Source of the DNA: Primula veris
Taxonomy: Eukaryota > Streptophyta > Magnoliopsida > Ericales > Primulaceae
Reading direction: 5' to 3'
DNA: 64,000 bases
NCBI GenBank assembly: GCA_963682055.1
Contig: OY821741.1
Span: forward strand, 12,591,197-12,655,196
Positions 46,891 through 58,963 of the stretch are shown one piece after another. Below the pieces are notes generated by a model. It made no database searches and was not told the DNA's origin. It saw only the letters and a program-made list of their open reading frames with translations. Each line of letters opens with the position of its first letter. The first letter of the stretch is position 1. The translations under genes were made by a program, and so were the position numbers.

Positions 46891-47413
46891 GCTGCTTTGA
46901 AAAATTCAAGGCAGCCAATCTTGAATTTTTCAGGCAGTAAAAATGTGTAATTTTGTATGTTACATTTTTATTTTAATATTTTGGAATGAACATCGAACGA
47001 TTAACACTACCGTGAATCTAATCTATTATTATTTAGGGTGTGTTACATACTAAAACCTAACACATATTAATGAACCCAAAAATATCTATCCTAAAATTAA
47101 TTTAAAATTAAAACTAAAAAATACTAAACCTAACACATGTTAATGAAACAAAAAATATATACCCTAAAATTAATTTAAAATTAAAACTAAAAAATACTAT
47201 TGGTTGACACACCCTAAATAATAGTTCATTTTGGAATGAACACCGAACGATTAACACTATCGTGAATCTAGTACACTATTATTTTGGCTGTGTCACATAC
47301 TAAAAATCTAACACCTATTAATGAACTGAAAAATATACTAAATGGGTCCAAGAAGGATTGTTTTTTGCTGACTTGAAAAATTAAGACAGACTGTTTTGAA
47401 TTTTTCAGGACAA
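46891..47413. mobile_element. Hairpin-ended small repeat element, copy 2
   Basis: Terminal hairpins at 46891-46938 (tttgaaaaattcaaggcag with cttgaatttttcaggcag) and 47366-47413 (cttgaaaaattaagacag with ttttgaatttttcagga) match those at 27496-27740. The interior contains 'ttggaatgaacaccgaacg' twice, 'ctaacacatattaatgaa' variants three times and two 'aattaatttaaaattaaaa' blocks. 'gttgacacaccctaaata' is shared with copy 1. Confidence 0.6.
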
Positions 47414-47931
47414 CCAGAATCAACACCTCAAGTTTGTAGCATTTTAGTGTAATTTGGTGTCATTAATCAATGTCATGGTGTGGCACTATTTATTAAAAAA
47501 AATCTTAACAGATGACATCTACAATTTACAAATAATACAAGTAAAAATAAAAAAATATTTTTAAATAACAACATTATTGGTTATAGAGGGGAAAAAAAGA
47601 CACAATTAAATATTAGATCAATAAAACTTGAAAGGACAACATTATTTATGACAATCTAGTAGTATGGTAGATCATTCTTTTAGAACAATAATTGTAATGC
47701 TTATTAATTATTCGTCCCTTATATACCTTCAATAAAAATGTAATGCGATGCATTTCAACCTTCAGGTAACTTGTATTTTTATCAGTGTAAATTTCTAGAG
47801 GAATTTTGTTTTTGTTTTTTATTATTATAATAAATAAATAACCATTTTAATATTGATTGGAAACTAATTTATCGGATTTATTTTAGAAGAATGAAAGAGT
47901 ACTACATTATGAAGAGAATAATACTTCATCT
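47414..47931. other. Intergenic, AT-rich
   Basis: Nothing recognisable in this stretch. Confidence 0.4.
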
Positions 47932-47933
47932 GT

Positions 47934-48169
47934 TACCAATTAATTGCCCTTTACGAAAATACGTGCAATTTTAATCGACTTATAACATGTATCAAAATTG
48001 TCGAAATGAAAATTTTCAAAACCAAATTATATAATTTAATGTTTGAACTATATGATTAACTTTTAAAAATTTTCATTTCAACAATTTTAATACAAGTTAT
48101 TGACCGATCAAAATTGCACGTAGTTTCGTAATAAACAATTAATTAGCAGGTCTTATAATAAATGGGTAG
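47934..48169. mobile_element. Stowaway-like foldback MITE
   Basis: The two halves are inverted copies: 'acgtgcaattttaatcg' and 'ttgtcgaaatgaaaattttc' on the left mirror 'cgatcaaaattgcacgt' and 'attttcatttcaacaattt' on the right. The left end cttcatctgttac resembles the Stowaway end ctccctccgt, and TA flanks both ends. No coding capacity. Confidence 0.6.
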
Positions 48170-48171
48170 TA

Positions 48172-49820
48172 CATGTAATAGTAATAGTGTAAAATTTAGA
48201 CCAAATATGAAATGAAAGTTTTACTAGTAATACTTAGTTCTTGTTATAAATTTCCATGAAAACTTATCGAGACGATGTACTTAATTTGTACTCAATGGAC
48301 CGTTTAACTACTCAATTAATTTCACAGTATTTCTGTTACTATAACTCATATTCTTTACCCCTTTTTTTCATTGATATTAGATGTGAGTAAGCTTTATTCA
48401 ACTAGAGTAGTTTGTACTCGATGCATTTGCATAGAAGTAATCAGTTGTCGAGTAATATAATTGCTTAAATATTTTAGACATTTGTTTTTTACAAAATTTT
48501 AGACATTTTTATACATTGAAAGTTGTGAACTTTATTTACTCTGTGACTTGGTGGAGAGCTATTTACCATTAGTAAAATGCTTTTCCTCACATATTTTTTC
48601 TATCCGAAAAATCAACCCACATTACATGGCATATACACATCATCCAAAGTTTTGATTTTTATTAATATTATATTTAATAATTTTTTTTATTTTCAGTTAA
48701 TATTTAAATTTAGGGTAGATTCAACTAGGGTTCTATTATATTTTTATTTGAGTTTTTAGTGGGTTGTATTTTTAGATTGAACAATTTTTTTTATTTTTAA
48801 TTATTATTTAAATTTAGTGTAAACTCAACTAGGGTTCTAGTATATTTTTATTTGAGTTTTATTACGTGCCGTGACTTTTATTGCCATATTCTAATTTTTT
48901 TTATTCAAACGTTAATGTCAAAATTTGACAAGTTTTTAATAGGAATACAAATAAACGATATGTATAAATGAATAAGTAGAATAATTAATATAGTAAGTAG
49001 CGTTGAGAATGACATGACCCTTTTTTTCTTAGTAGTAGTATTATTTTCTTAACACGTATTTAAAAAAAATGATTACGATTGTTCAATATCATCGGATAGA
49101 CTTTTCGAACGATTTTTTTGGTCGGCATCCAACGCCATAAAAAAGTAGTTTTTGTTTGTGTTTAGAACTACTGCTCCTTTTCCTATTTGGGGGTTTCCTT
49201 TAATTTTCTTTTCATAATATAATAAAAAATAGATTTTCCTCACCTTACTAAAAAAAAAAATAGATTAAAAGAAATAAGGACGTCCAATTACAGCAAGTTA
49301 ATTTAATTTTCCTTAGGAGTGAACAAAAGAAGTTTTTGGATCCATGTATAATGTCTATGAACAAATAAAAGTACTTATATATCCAAGATTTAAAAAATTG
49401 ATGTTCTTGTTAATTACGGATAAAATTCAATTGAAAATTAGTTACAAAATCATGTCAGATTGGTTTGTGTATGGACTTCAATAGTAGATTGGTCTTTTCG
49501 TTTCAATTATGTGACCTATAGCCATGGCCAATTTAGATGCTAGAAAACATGTAATCAAATGGAGCAAATATATAGTTGAGAACATTCATGATTATTTTTT
49601 AAAGGGACATTTCAATACACAATCTCGAAGATCATTTTTTGGAAAAAAGGGGGAATAGATCGTCTTTTTTTATGCCACATATCCTAATCCTATTTTGACA
49701 TCATATATACTTGTAAATTATATCAGTATAAAGATCATATATATAATCTGTCACTTAGAAAAAGAAAAGAAAAAGAATTAAAGAGCAGAGATTCTATATT
49801 AAGAGTTAGTTCCTTGTAAT
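48172..49820. other. Intergenic with a duplicated ~110-bp segment
   Basis: 'caactagggttctattata' and its neighbours near 48680-48765 recur near 48790-48870. Otherwise AT-rich sequence without a recognisable gene up to the LTR of element C. Confidence 0.45.
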
Positions 49821-50475
49821 TGTTGGAAAAACATGTGAAAAACATGGGTGTTTCCGAATGGTCACTGGACCAACTTCGAGTCATTATTTCGTGTAACAGT
49901 GCTGAGTTATTTATACCGTACTCAACGTGGTTGAGTAGCCCGTGTGACGAGCTTCGTAACGGTATATCACATGACCTATTCGGAGAATGGGTGTGAATAC
50001 AAAGTGGCTTCAAAGTTGGTACCTCGGAAGCTCAAATCTGGAAAAAAAATCTGGAAAAACGAAATGGTTAATGAGAAAACCATTTAGAATAATCCCATAT
50101 TGAAAGATTAAGAGTTAATCTTACAATATATATACCATACCAACCCATGTAGTTATTAAACTAACATGTCCACATACACCTAAGAGTATTAGTGTGTACC
50201 ACACACGCGCGCTCGCTCGTGTCTCGGGTCTCGGGCACGGGCGTGGGCTTTGGGCTTTGGGCTTTGGGATTTGGGGAATGTCTTGGGTCTTGGGTCCAAA
50301 CCCGAATAGGGAGTTTTGTATAAAATACAAAAGGAGTCCCTAGAGTTTCCAGCAAGAGAAACGTCAGCAATGAATGAGATTAAATGCTGTGGTTTCAGAA
50401 TTAAATTGAGCGGATTCTGTGGGTGTAACTCCCGGAATTAATGACCACAATTATGGCTGCGGTTTCTATAGAGCC

Positions 50476-50483
50476 TATAAAAG
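50476..50483 (+). promoter_or_regulatory. TATA box in element C LTR
   Basis: tataaaag followed by gcagccc. The equivalent in the 3' LTR is at 57198-57205. Transcription should start about 30 bases downstream, placing the 21-bp repeat array in the transcribed R/U5 part. Confidence 0.65.
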
Positions 50484-50906
50484 GCAGCCCTCCCCCTCTC
50501 ATTTGGACACACCATCACACACACAACTCACAGCATAAGCATACACTTAGTGAGAGAGAACCGCACCACCAACAGCTCGACCTGTGGTTCGGTGCCGGTT
50601 TCCATACGAGCCACTCTGAGATAGAAGTTGTACCTTGGGAACAAAGTCCCGAAACCAGAAACCTTTAAAGGTGGTTCGGGAAATATTGTTTAAGGGAAAC
50701 TGCTCAGCAGTTGCCTCTTCTTTTACTTTATGTTATTTATTTTTCAGTCTTTTACTTTCTGTCCATTTCATTTCAGTACCGTTTCATTTCTGTAATTTAC
50801 TTTCCTGTACTGTTTATTTTCTGTATTTACATTTCAGTACTGTTTACTTTCAGTCTTTCGATTCTGTTATTTACTTTTCAGTTCTGTAATTTCCAGTATT
50901 TACAAA

Positions 50907-51150
50907 AACCAGTACGGCAGTTTTTTATTTGTTAAAAAACCAGTCCGGCAGTTTTTTTTTTTTTATGCTTTAAAACCAGTCCAGTTTGTTTTGTTCAAAA
51001 CCAGTCCGGCAGTTTGTTTAAAACCAGTCCGGCAGTTTGTTAAAACCAGTCCAGTAGTTTTGTTTAAAACCAGTCCGGCAGTTTGTTTAAAACCAGTCCG
51101 GCAGTTTCTGTAAAACAGTCCGGCAGTTTCTTTATTTCAGTCCAGCAGTT
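50907..51150 (+). repeat. ~21-bp 'accagtccggcagttt' array in 5' LTR
   Basis: About ten units with core agtccggcag or agtccagtag, spaced 19-30 bases apart by T-rich linkers. The 3' LTR has about twelve. Confidence 0.85.
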
Positions 51151-51287
51151 TTATTTATTTGTTGAGTCAGGAATTGTAATTCATATTCCAATTGAGAGAA
51201 ATAAAATTGTTTATTTCCTTTGCGTTCCTGTCTCTTTTATTTATTGTCCTTTCATTATTGTATTCGAAATAGTACCAAAACCCAACA

Positions 51288-51637
51288 ATCTTAAACAATA
51301 TCATTTTTTGGTTTTTTCTATTTTCGAAATAAGAAAGGACTTTTCTTTTTTATTTTATTGTTGTTGACGTCTCGGTTTTTATTCTCGCAAAATCATTGCT
51401 AGTTTACTAGAAATTGAAATTTGCACATAGAATAAATCCGAATTGGTTTTAATCTTTTTATTCTAGAATACTATAAAGAATTCTTAGTGAAATCAAAAGT
51501 GATTTGATTTTCACGCTAGAATCTCTTTCATTGGTTTTTATTCTTTTGAAGCAATCTAATTAAGTTATAATTAGTATTTGCGATAAAGAATTTAGTTTTC
51601 TTGCGAGAAACTAAACGGTTTTATATTGTCATTTCAG
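51288..51637 (+). other. Leader of Copia element C
   Basis: Non-coding sequence between the 5' LTR and the gag ATG. It is T-rich and ends in ttatattgtcatttcag directly before the ATG, which has the form of a splice acceptor. No 'tggtatcagagc' primer-binding site is present. Confidence 0.5.
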
Positions 51638-52753
51638 ATGACTAATGAGGATCAAATACCCACCGTTTCTTCGGAAAACGTGCAGGGCGCACTTGTGATT
51701 GGCAGTAGCCATAACAATGCGAGCGCTGCGAGTGGGGGGGCTCAGGCTCAGGCTGAGGCCGAAGCTGCTGCGGCAGAGGCTGATGCTATGGCTGCGGCTG
51801 CGGCCGCAGCACAGGCTGCTGCTAAGGCTGCGGCCAAGGCAGCGCTTGTGGCTGCAGCCAGGGCAAAGGGCAAGGCTCCGGCAACACCGGCGATGCCAAT
51901 GTTGCCAACCTCTCAACTGGAGAGACCGGAAAAGTTTAGGGGCAACAACTTTAAACGTTGGCAGCAAAAGATGCTGTTTTATTTAACTGCCCTTAATCTG
52001 ACCCGGTTTCTTAAGGAGTCTGCACCCGTCCTAAGCGAGGACGATGATGACGTGCAGACGGTTTCGGCGGTGGAAGCGTGGAAACACGGCGACTACTTAT
52101 GCCGGAACTACATCCTGTGTGCTCTGGATGACACTCTCTTCAGTGTATTCGAGCCCAAGGCTTCTGCAAAGGAGCTTTGGGAGTCTCTCGAACGAAAGTA
52201 CAAAGTGAATAACGCTGGCGCAAAGAAATTTGTCGTCACGGACTTTCATGAGTACATGATGACTGATGGGAAGAGTGTTATCGAGCAGGTTGAGGAACTC
52301 CAAATCATATACCATAGGCTTGAGGTTGAAGGGCTAGTTATCAACGAACCTTTCCAAGTGGCATTAATGATTGAGAAACTGCCACCTTCTTGGAAAGAGT
52401 TTCAAAACTACCTGAAACACAAGCGAAAGGCTATGACCTTGGAGGGACTCATTGAGAGGCTCAATGTTGAGCAAAGCAACCGCCGATCCGGAAGGAAAGG
52501 CGGTGGCGGAGCAGGCAACGCGGTTGCCAAGGCCCATGTGGTTGAGGACGCTGTGTCTAAGCGGAAACGCTTTGACAGCGGAGTCGGTGCCTCTCTCAAG
52601 AAGAAATTCATGGGAGACTGCTTTGTGTGCAACAAACCGGGCCATCGTGCCGCGGATTGTAAGATGCGCACCGACAAGCCCAAACCCCCCCCCCCCCCCC
52701 CCAAAGAGGAAGTTCCAAGGGAAAGGGAGGAAGAGGGCACCTGCTCAAGCTAA
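51638..52753 (+). CDS. Copia Gag of element C
   Basis: The ATG at 51638 is the first in frame after the LTR. The N terminus has a strongly alanine-rich, charged block (about residues 28-80) of unusual composition. It is followed by the Copia Gag core ([20 protein letters not shown] to the [10 protein letters not shown] region) and a CCHC zinc knuckle [14 protein letters not shown] near 52620-52661, which packages element RNA. The frame then enters the run of 18 C (52685-52702) and ends 17 codons later in a charged tail. In most plant Copia elements gag and pol form one frame; here pol continues in another frame after the C run. Confidence 0.85.
   Translation: MTNEDQIPTVSSENVQGALVIGSSHNNASAASGGAQAQAEAEAAAAEADAMAAAAAAAQAAAKAAAKAALVAAARAKGKAPATPAMPMLPTSQLERPEKFRGNNFKRWQQKMLFYLTALNLTRFLKESAPVLSEDDDDVQTVSAVEAWKHGDYLCRNYILCALDDTLFSVFEPKASAKELWESLERKYKVNNAGAKKFVVTDFHEYMMTDGKSVIEQVEELQIIYHRLEVEGLVINEPFQVALMIEKLPPSWKEFQNYLKHKRKAMTLEGLIERLNVEQSNRRSGRKGGGGAGNAVAKAHVVEDAVSKRKRFDSGVGASLKKKFMGDCFVCNKPGHRAADCKMRTDKPKPPPPPPKEEVPREREEEGTCSS
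52685..52702 (+). other. 18-C homopolymer separating gag and pol frames
   Basis: With 18 C the gag frame continues to a stop at 52753. Removing one C (or adding two) joins the zinc-knuckle region to the basic linker [12 protein letters not shown] and the protease. The run may be miscounted in the assembly, a disabling mutation, or a slippage site. Confidence 0.85.
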
Positions 52754-55700
52754 TGTGGCTGAGGGAGGAGATGATGCTGGACAGGACTATATGCACCTGA
52801 GTGCTGTGGTCTCGGAAGTGAACCTGGTGGGGAGCAACCCAAAGGAATGGTGGCTGGACACAGGCGCCACTAGTCACATCTGTGCCAGCAAATGGATGTT
52901 CAAGACCTATACGGCCGTGGACAATGAGAGCTGCTTCATGGGGAACTCGGCTACTTCCAGGGTGGAAGGAAAAGGAACCGTGCTGCTGAAGATGACATCG
53001 GGAAAGGAGCTCACACTGAATGGCGTGCTCCATGTGCCGGAAATTCGCAAGAATCTGGTTTCCGGGTCCGTGATGGTGAACAAAGGATTTAAACTTGTAT
53101 TTGAATCTGCAAAAATTGTAATCACTTTAAACGGAATGTATGTAGGCCGTGGCTATATGACCAACGGCATGTATAAATTAAATGTTGGTACTCCGGCTCC
53201 TAAAGCCGAGTTAGCTATTGAGGGTACTAAGGCTGAGGCCAGTACCAAGAATAATGTAATCGTGAATGTTGCCCAAGTGGCCAATAAAACTTCGTTTGCT
53301 TATTATTGCGATTCATTTAATTTATGGCATGGTAGATTACGTCATGTGAATGCTAATTCTATGAAGAAATTAATATCACTGAATCTACTACCTAATTTTG
53401 TATTTGATAAACAACATAAATGTGAGGTTTGTGTTGAAGCAAAATTAACCAAGTCTTCGTATCAACATATTGAACGAAGTACTGAACCTCTCGGTCTAAT
53501 ACACACGGATGTATGCGACTTAAAGTTTATACAAACGCGAGGAGGGAAAAAGTATTTCATCACGTTTATAGATGATTGTACTAGATACTGCTATGTCTAC
53601 TTAATGAGAAGTAAAGACGAAGCGGTAGAGAAATTCGCTCTTTATAAGACCGAAGTAGAGAATCAACTCAATAAAAAGATTAAAATGTTGAGGAGTGATA
53701 GAGGCGGTGAATACGAAGCACCGTTTGCGCAGATATGCGCAGAAAATGGCATTATACATCAAACGACAGCCCCATACTCTCCGGAGCAGAATGGGGTTGC
53801 CGAGCGTAAGAATAGGACGCTCAAGGAAATGATGAATGCTATGTTAATAAGTTCTGGGTTACCCCAGAACATGTGGGGGGAAGCGCTGCTTTCCGCCAAC
53901 TATGTATTGAACAAGCTACCACATAAGAAACGTGATAAACCACCTTATGAACTATGGAAAGGCCATAGGCCGAGCTATAAATTCTTAAGGGTTTGGGGTT
54001 GTCTCGCGAAGGTCCTTGTCTCGCTTCCTAAAAGAACGAGAATAGGGCCAAAGACGGTAGACTGTGTGTTCATAGGATATGCACAAAACAGTAGTGCTTA
54101 TCGTTTTCTCGTGCACAAGTCGGATAATCCCGATGTGCATGCAGATACTATCATCGAAGCTCGAGAAGCTTCTTTCTTCGAGGAGATCTTTCCCCGCAAG
54201 TCTTCCGTAACTGTAGATACTGAGGAGTCAAACAGTGAGGAAAATGTGGGGGCAAGTGAACCGTTGGAGGAAGAAGAAGAAGAGCCTCGACGTAGTAAAA
54301 GGGCTAGAAAGGAAACGACTTTCGGTCCAGATTTTGTAACCTTCATGATAGAAGGCGAACCGGCGACATTCAAACAAGAAATGTCATCCCCGGAAGCCCA
54401 ATATTGGGAGGAAGCGATCAACAATGAGGTTGAATCGATATTACAAAATCACACTTGGGAACTAGTGGATCTACCACCCGGGTGTAAGCCACTAGGACAC
54501 AAGTGGATCTTCAAGAGGAAGAGAAAGCTCGATGGAACAATCGAGAAATACAAGGCTAGGCTTGTAGTGAAAGGTTTTAGACAAACCGAAGGTGTCGACT
54601 ATTTCGACACCTATGCTCCTGTCTCCAGGAAGACGTCAATCCGGATAGTCATTGCTCTCGCAGCACTGTTCGATCTGGAAATACATCAAATGGATGTTAA
54701 AACGGCGTTCTTGAATGGTGAGTTGGAAGAGGAAATTTACATGGAACAACCGGAAGGGTTTGTGGTTCCAGGTAAAGCTCACAAGGTGTGTAAACTTGTG
54801 AAGTCCTTGTATGGACTTAAACAAGCACCTAAACAATGGCACGAAAAATTTGATAGAGTGATGCTATCAAACGGTTTTCGGATAAACGAATGTGACAAAT
54901 GCGTCTACGTAAAAGGAAATGAAAACGACTACGTGGTAGTCTGCCTCTACGTAGATGACATGATTATAATAGGGAGTATTGATAACATCAACTCCACTAA
55001 GAAAATGTTGTCACAAAAATTCGAGATGAAAGACTTGGGTGTCGCTGATGTTATACTTGGTATGAAAATTACCAAGACATCAGACGGATATGCGCTATCT
55101 CAAACTCACTATGTCAGACAGATGCTTGACAAATTTGATAAAGATAGTAGAGCTACATCCAGAACTCCGATAGAGATCTCAACCACCCTGAAAAAGAATT
55201 TTGGGGAGAGTGTGAGACAATTGGAATACTCTCGAATAATAGGCAGTCTGATGTACGTCATGAACTGTACTAGACCAGACATGGCCAACTCAGTGAGTAG
55301 ACTGAGTAGGTACACCAGTAATCCCAATGAGGAACACTGGAAGGCCATCATGAGACTTCTCAGATACATGAGATACACAGCAGACCGAGGGTTGCATTAT
55401 ACCAGATATCCAGCTGTACTGGAAGGGTATTCTGATGCAAACTGGATCTCGGATTCCAACAGTACACGATCCACTAGCGGATATGTGTTCGTGATGGGAG
55501 GAGCAGCTGTCTCATGGAGATCATCCAAGCAGACGTGCATAGCTAGATCAACTATGGAATCTGAGTTCATAGCGTTGGATCTAGCAACAGAAGAGGCTGA
55601 TTGGCTGAGAAGCTTTCTGGAAGGAATTCCAATGTGGCCGAAACCTGTCCCAGCAATAAGCATGCACTGCGATAGTCAGTCGGCTATTGGACGGGCGCAG

Positions 55701-56000
55701 GATCATATGTATAATGGAAAGTCCCGACATATTCGTCGGAGACATAAATCCGTAAGAGAATTGTTAGCTAACGGTGTGGTGTCCTTAGATTTTGTGAGAT
55801 CTAAAGACAATATAGCGGATCCATTTACAAAAGGCTTGACTCAGGTAGGAGTTGAAGTTTCATCGAGGGGAATGGGGTTGAAGCCCATTAAACTGGAAAC
55901 CTCCTCAGAGGCAACCCAACCCGAACTGGATTCTCCAGCGTCGGGTTCAACGGGAAAACCGAACTGTGGGGGTGACCGAACAAAGCACTCGGGAACTTAA
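52703..56000 (+). CDS. Copia Pol of element C (protease, integrase, RT, RNase H)
   Basis: The pol frame is open from 52452, but its part before the C run is out-of-frame gag, so I start at the end of the run. In order: protease [11 protein letters not shown] with catalytic D at 52857; integrase HHCC finger (WHGRLRHVN ... CEVC) near 53325-53430; integrase catalytic D 53508, D 53697 and E 53802; reverse transcriptase from about 54490 with YVDD at 54948-54959; RNase H YSDANW with D at 54434+1000 (55434). The stop is at 56000. No internal stop is seen. Expression needs a frame change at the C run or a template with one C fewer. The enzymes copy and insert the element. Confidence 0.92.
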
Positions 56001-56477
56001 GTTCCCAGCCCATTTCTAGGATGAAAGAGTGATAGACCTAGACCATCTTAAGGGTGAGCATGAGGCTCTTAATGAAAACAAGTATCTTGAAGGTCGAGAG
56101 GGGTGAGTCAGGACACCCTTGACTTGAAATCACCTATGACGAGTGTGTATGGCCGATACTATGTGATGAGCCATGGGCTAAATCACTAGAGCACTCGGTT
56201 GAACTTTGCCAAGGCAGTCCACGGCCAAATATGGACAACAACCAAAGGGCTTAGTAAGTGGTGTAGAGGGGACACTGTGTGCGCATTACCCTGGTATGCA
56301 CAAATGCTAAAGGGTTCAAGGCTTAAAGGCTACCCAATAGTAGCATATCAGATTTTACGTCACTACGGCAGGTTCAAGGCGCGCGCTACCTGTCCTTATG
56401 CAGTGAACTCTTGCGGTTTTCTCTCGTATGCATTTAGGAGCATTTTATTTTCAGCCAATTGCATTCATGTGGGGGAT
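56001..56477 (+). other. 3' spacer of Copia element C with polypurine tract
   Basis: Non-coding sequence between pol and the 3' LTR. It ends in tgtgggggat immediately before TGTTGG, the primer for plus-strand DNA synthesis. A 98-codon frame at 56199-56495 crosses into the LTR and is not gene-like. Confidence 0.7.
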
Positions 56478-58058
56478 TGTTGGAAAAACATGTGAAAAAC
56501 ATGGGTGTTTCCGAATGGTCACTGGACCAACTTCGAGTCATTATTTCGTGTAACAGTGTTGAGTTGTTTATACCGTACTCAACGTGGTTGAGTAGCCCGT
56601 GTGACGAGCTTCGTAACGGTATATCACATGACCTATTCGGAGAATGGGTGTGAATACAAAGTGGCTTCAAAATTGGTACCTCGGAAGCTCAAATCTGGAA
56701 AAAAAATCTGGAAAAACGAAATGGTTAATGAGAAAACCATTTAGAATAATCCCATATTGGAAGATTAAGAGTTAATCTTACAATATATATACCATACCAA
56801 CCCATGTAGTTATTAAACTAACATGTCCACATACACCTAAGAGTATTAGTGTGTACCACACACGCGCGCTCGCTCGTGTCTCGTGTCTCGTGTCTCGGGC
56901 TCGGGCACGGGCACGGGCACGGGCGTGGGCGTGGGCTTGGGCTTGGGATTTGGGATTTGGGATTTGGGATTTGGGATTTGGGGAATGTCTCGGGTCTCGG
57001 GTCTTGGGTCTTGGGTCTTGGGTCCGAATAGGGAGTTTTGTATAAAATACAAAAGGAGTCCCTAGAGTTTCCAGCAAGAGAAACGTCAGCAATGAATGAG
57101 ATTAAATGCTGTGGTTTCAGAATTAAATTGAGCGGATTCTGTGGGTGTAACTCTCGGAATTAATGACCACAATTATGGCTGCGGTTTCTATAGAGCCTAT
57201 AAAAGGCAGCCCTCCCCCTCTCATTTGGACACACCATCACACACACAACTCACAGCATAAGCATAAGCATACACTTAGTGAGAGAGAACCGCACCACCAA
57301 CAGCTCGACCTGTGGTTCGGTGCCGGTTTCCATACGAGCCACTCTGAGATAGAAGTTGTACCTTGGGAACAAAGTCCCGAAACCAGAAACCTTTAAAGGT
57401 GGTTCGGGAAATATTGTTTAAGGGAAACTGCTCAGCAGTTGCCTCTTCTTTTACTTTATGTTATTTATTTTTCAGTCTTTTACTTTCTGTCCATTTCATT
57501 TCAGTACCGTTTCATTTCTGTAATTTACTTTCCTGTACTGTTTATTTTCTGTATTTACATTTCAGTACTGTTTACTTTCAGTCTTTCGATTCTGTTATTT
57601 ACTTTTCAGTTCTGTAATTTCCAGTATTTACAAAAACCAGTCCGGCAGTTTTTTATTTGTTAAAAAACCAGTCCGGCAGTTTTTTTTTTAATGCTTTAAA
57701 ACCAGTCCAGTTTGTTTTGTTCAAAACCAGTCCGGCAGTTTGTTTAAAACCAGTCCGGCAGTTTGTTAAAACCAGTCCGGTAGTTTTGTTTAAAACCAGT
57801 CCGGCAGTTTGTTTAAAACCAGTCCGGCAGTTTCTGTAAAACCAGTCCGGCAGTTTCTTTAAAACAGTCCGGCAGTTTCTTTAAAACAGTCCGGCAGTTT
57901 CTTTATTTCAGTCCAGCAGTTTTATTTATTTGTTGAGTCAGGAATTGTAATTCATATTCCAATTGAGAGAAATAAAATTGTTTATTTCCTTTGCGTTCCT
58001 GTCTCTTTTATTTATTGTCCTTTCATTATTGTATTCGAAATAGTACCAAAACCCAACA
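56478..58058 (+). repeat. 3' LTR of Copia element C (1581 bp)
   Basis: Pairs with 49821-51287. It is longer because the G/C-rich tract (about 56859-57025) is some 65 bases longer and the agtccggcag array (57635-57920) has about twelve units. 'cataagcataagcatac' at 57258 also has one extra cataag. Confidence 0.95.
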
Positions 58059-58175
58059 GTAATTTAATTATACAATACAAAACTAACATGCAATTTTGAG
58101 TTTTAAAATGTTTGTTCCAATAAAATGCTAGATATTTCAAAAGTTAGTAATATAATTTAAATGCTAAACTCTATA

Positions 58176-58961
58176 CAGTAAAACCTCTATAAATTAATAA
58201 TGCTGTTACCGTATAAATTTATTAATTTAGAGAGATATTAATAAATCGATAAATTAATAATTACTATTTTAAAGAGATTTTATCGATTGGGCAATTAATG
58301 TTCAACAAACGGCAATATCAAATTGTTTTCGACACTGCAAAATTCATTTGGTCGATAAAGTTTTAATTAATTTAGATTAAACCACAATTGAGTAAAGTAC
58401 TTATAAACTTGAGAAAATGATTGATGGTCTCGATTATCGCAATAAAATGGATTCAATAGCTTGTTGAATTACCCATGTGAAAATGATACATGTTAAGAGT
58501 CGCATACCTTAGAATAATATGGATACTATCTTTGAAAACAATAAAAAATATGAAGTTAAAGATGATACAGTACTTTTAGAACTAGTCATGTAAAAATAAC
58601 ATTTATCGCGTCTAGAACTCTTTATATTTTTTTTTAGTGCAGTTTAAAAAGACTATACGAGAGCTTTTAAATGCAATTAGAAAAATTATAGATGAGATTC
58701 AATTAGATTTAAAAAAGAACCAAGCGACTATAGAATTATATTTTATTGACTCGTCCTAATAATGTTTGTCATTTTCAAGAATTATTAATTTATGATTTTG
58801 TTGGGACTAATATTTACATAATGATTCTTTGAAAATTTATTATGTTATTAATTTATCGAAATTGGTGATTTTTTTACACTTGACCAAGTCGGGACCGGAG
58901 AAAAGTATAATTTTAGAGAGTTTATTAATTTAACTAGTATTAATTTAAAGAGATTCTATTG
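58176..58961. mobile_element. Emigrant/Lemi-like (pogo) MITE
   Basis: Left end cagtaaaacctctataaatt and right end aatttaaagagattctattg are inverted repeats of the Emigrant/Lemi1 type, flanked by TA on both sides. At 786 bp it is longer than classic Emigrant. The interior near 58640-58740 reads RELLNAIRKIIDEIQLDL-like in one frame, possibly a decayed transposase C terminus. It is not functional. Confidence 0.75.
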
Positions 58962-58963
58962 TA

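Larger units (their letters stand above)
49821..51287 (+). repeat. 5' LTR of Copia element C (1467 bp)
   Basis: Starts TGTTGGAAAAACATG and ends AAACCCAACA. It contains a G/C-rich variable tract at about 50202-50303, a TATA box at 50476-50483, and an array of about ten 'accagtccggcagttt' units at 50907-51150. Confidence 0.95.
49821..58058 (+). mobile_element. Copia element C, full length
   Basis: 8238-bp element with LTRs at 49821-51287 and 56478-58058 and exact TSD gtaat (49816-49820 and 58059-58063). Between them lie gag, pol with protease, integrase, reverse transcriptase and RNase H in Copia order, a 480-bp spacer, and the purine tract tgtgggggat just before the 3' LTR. Outside two variable repeat tracts the LTRs differ at only about eight sites by eye, so insertion is recent. 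The only coding defect is a frame change at an 18-C run between gag and pol. No standard primer-binding site is evident after the 5' LTR. Confidence 0.95.

Noticed and set aside
50635..50935. Open frames in the LTRs of element C (repeated near 57363-57663)
   Set aside because: They lie in the transcribed LTR leader with T-rich repeats. Presence in both LTRs only reflects LTR identity.
56849..57065. Several overlapping Gly/Arg-rich frames on both strands
   Set aside because: All are readings of the G/C-rich simple repeat in the 3' LTR.
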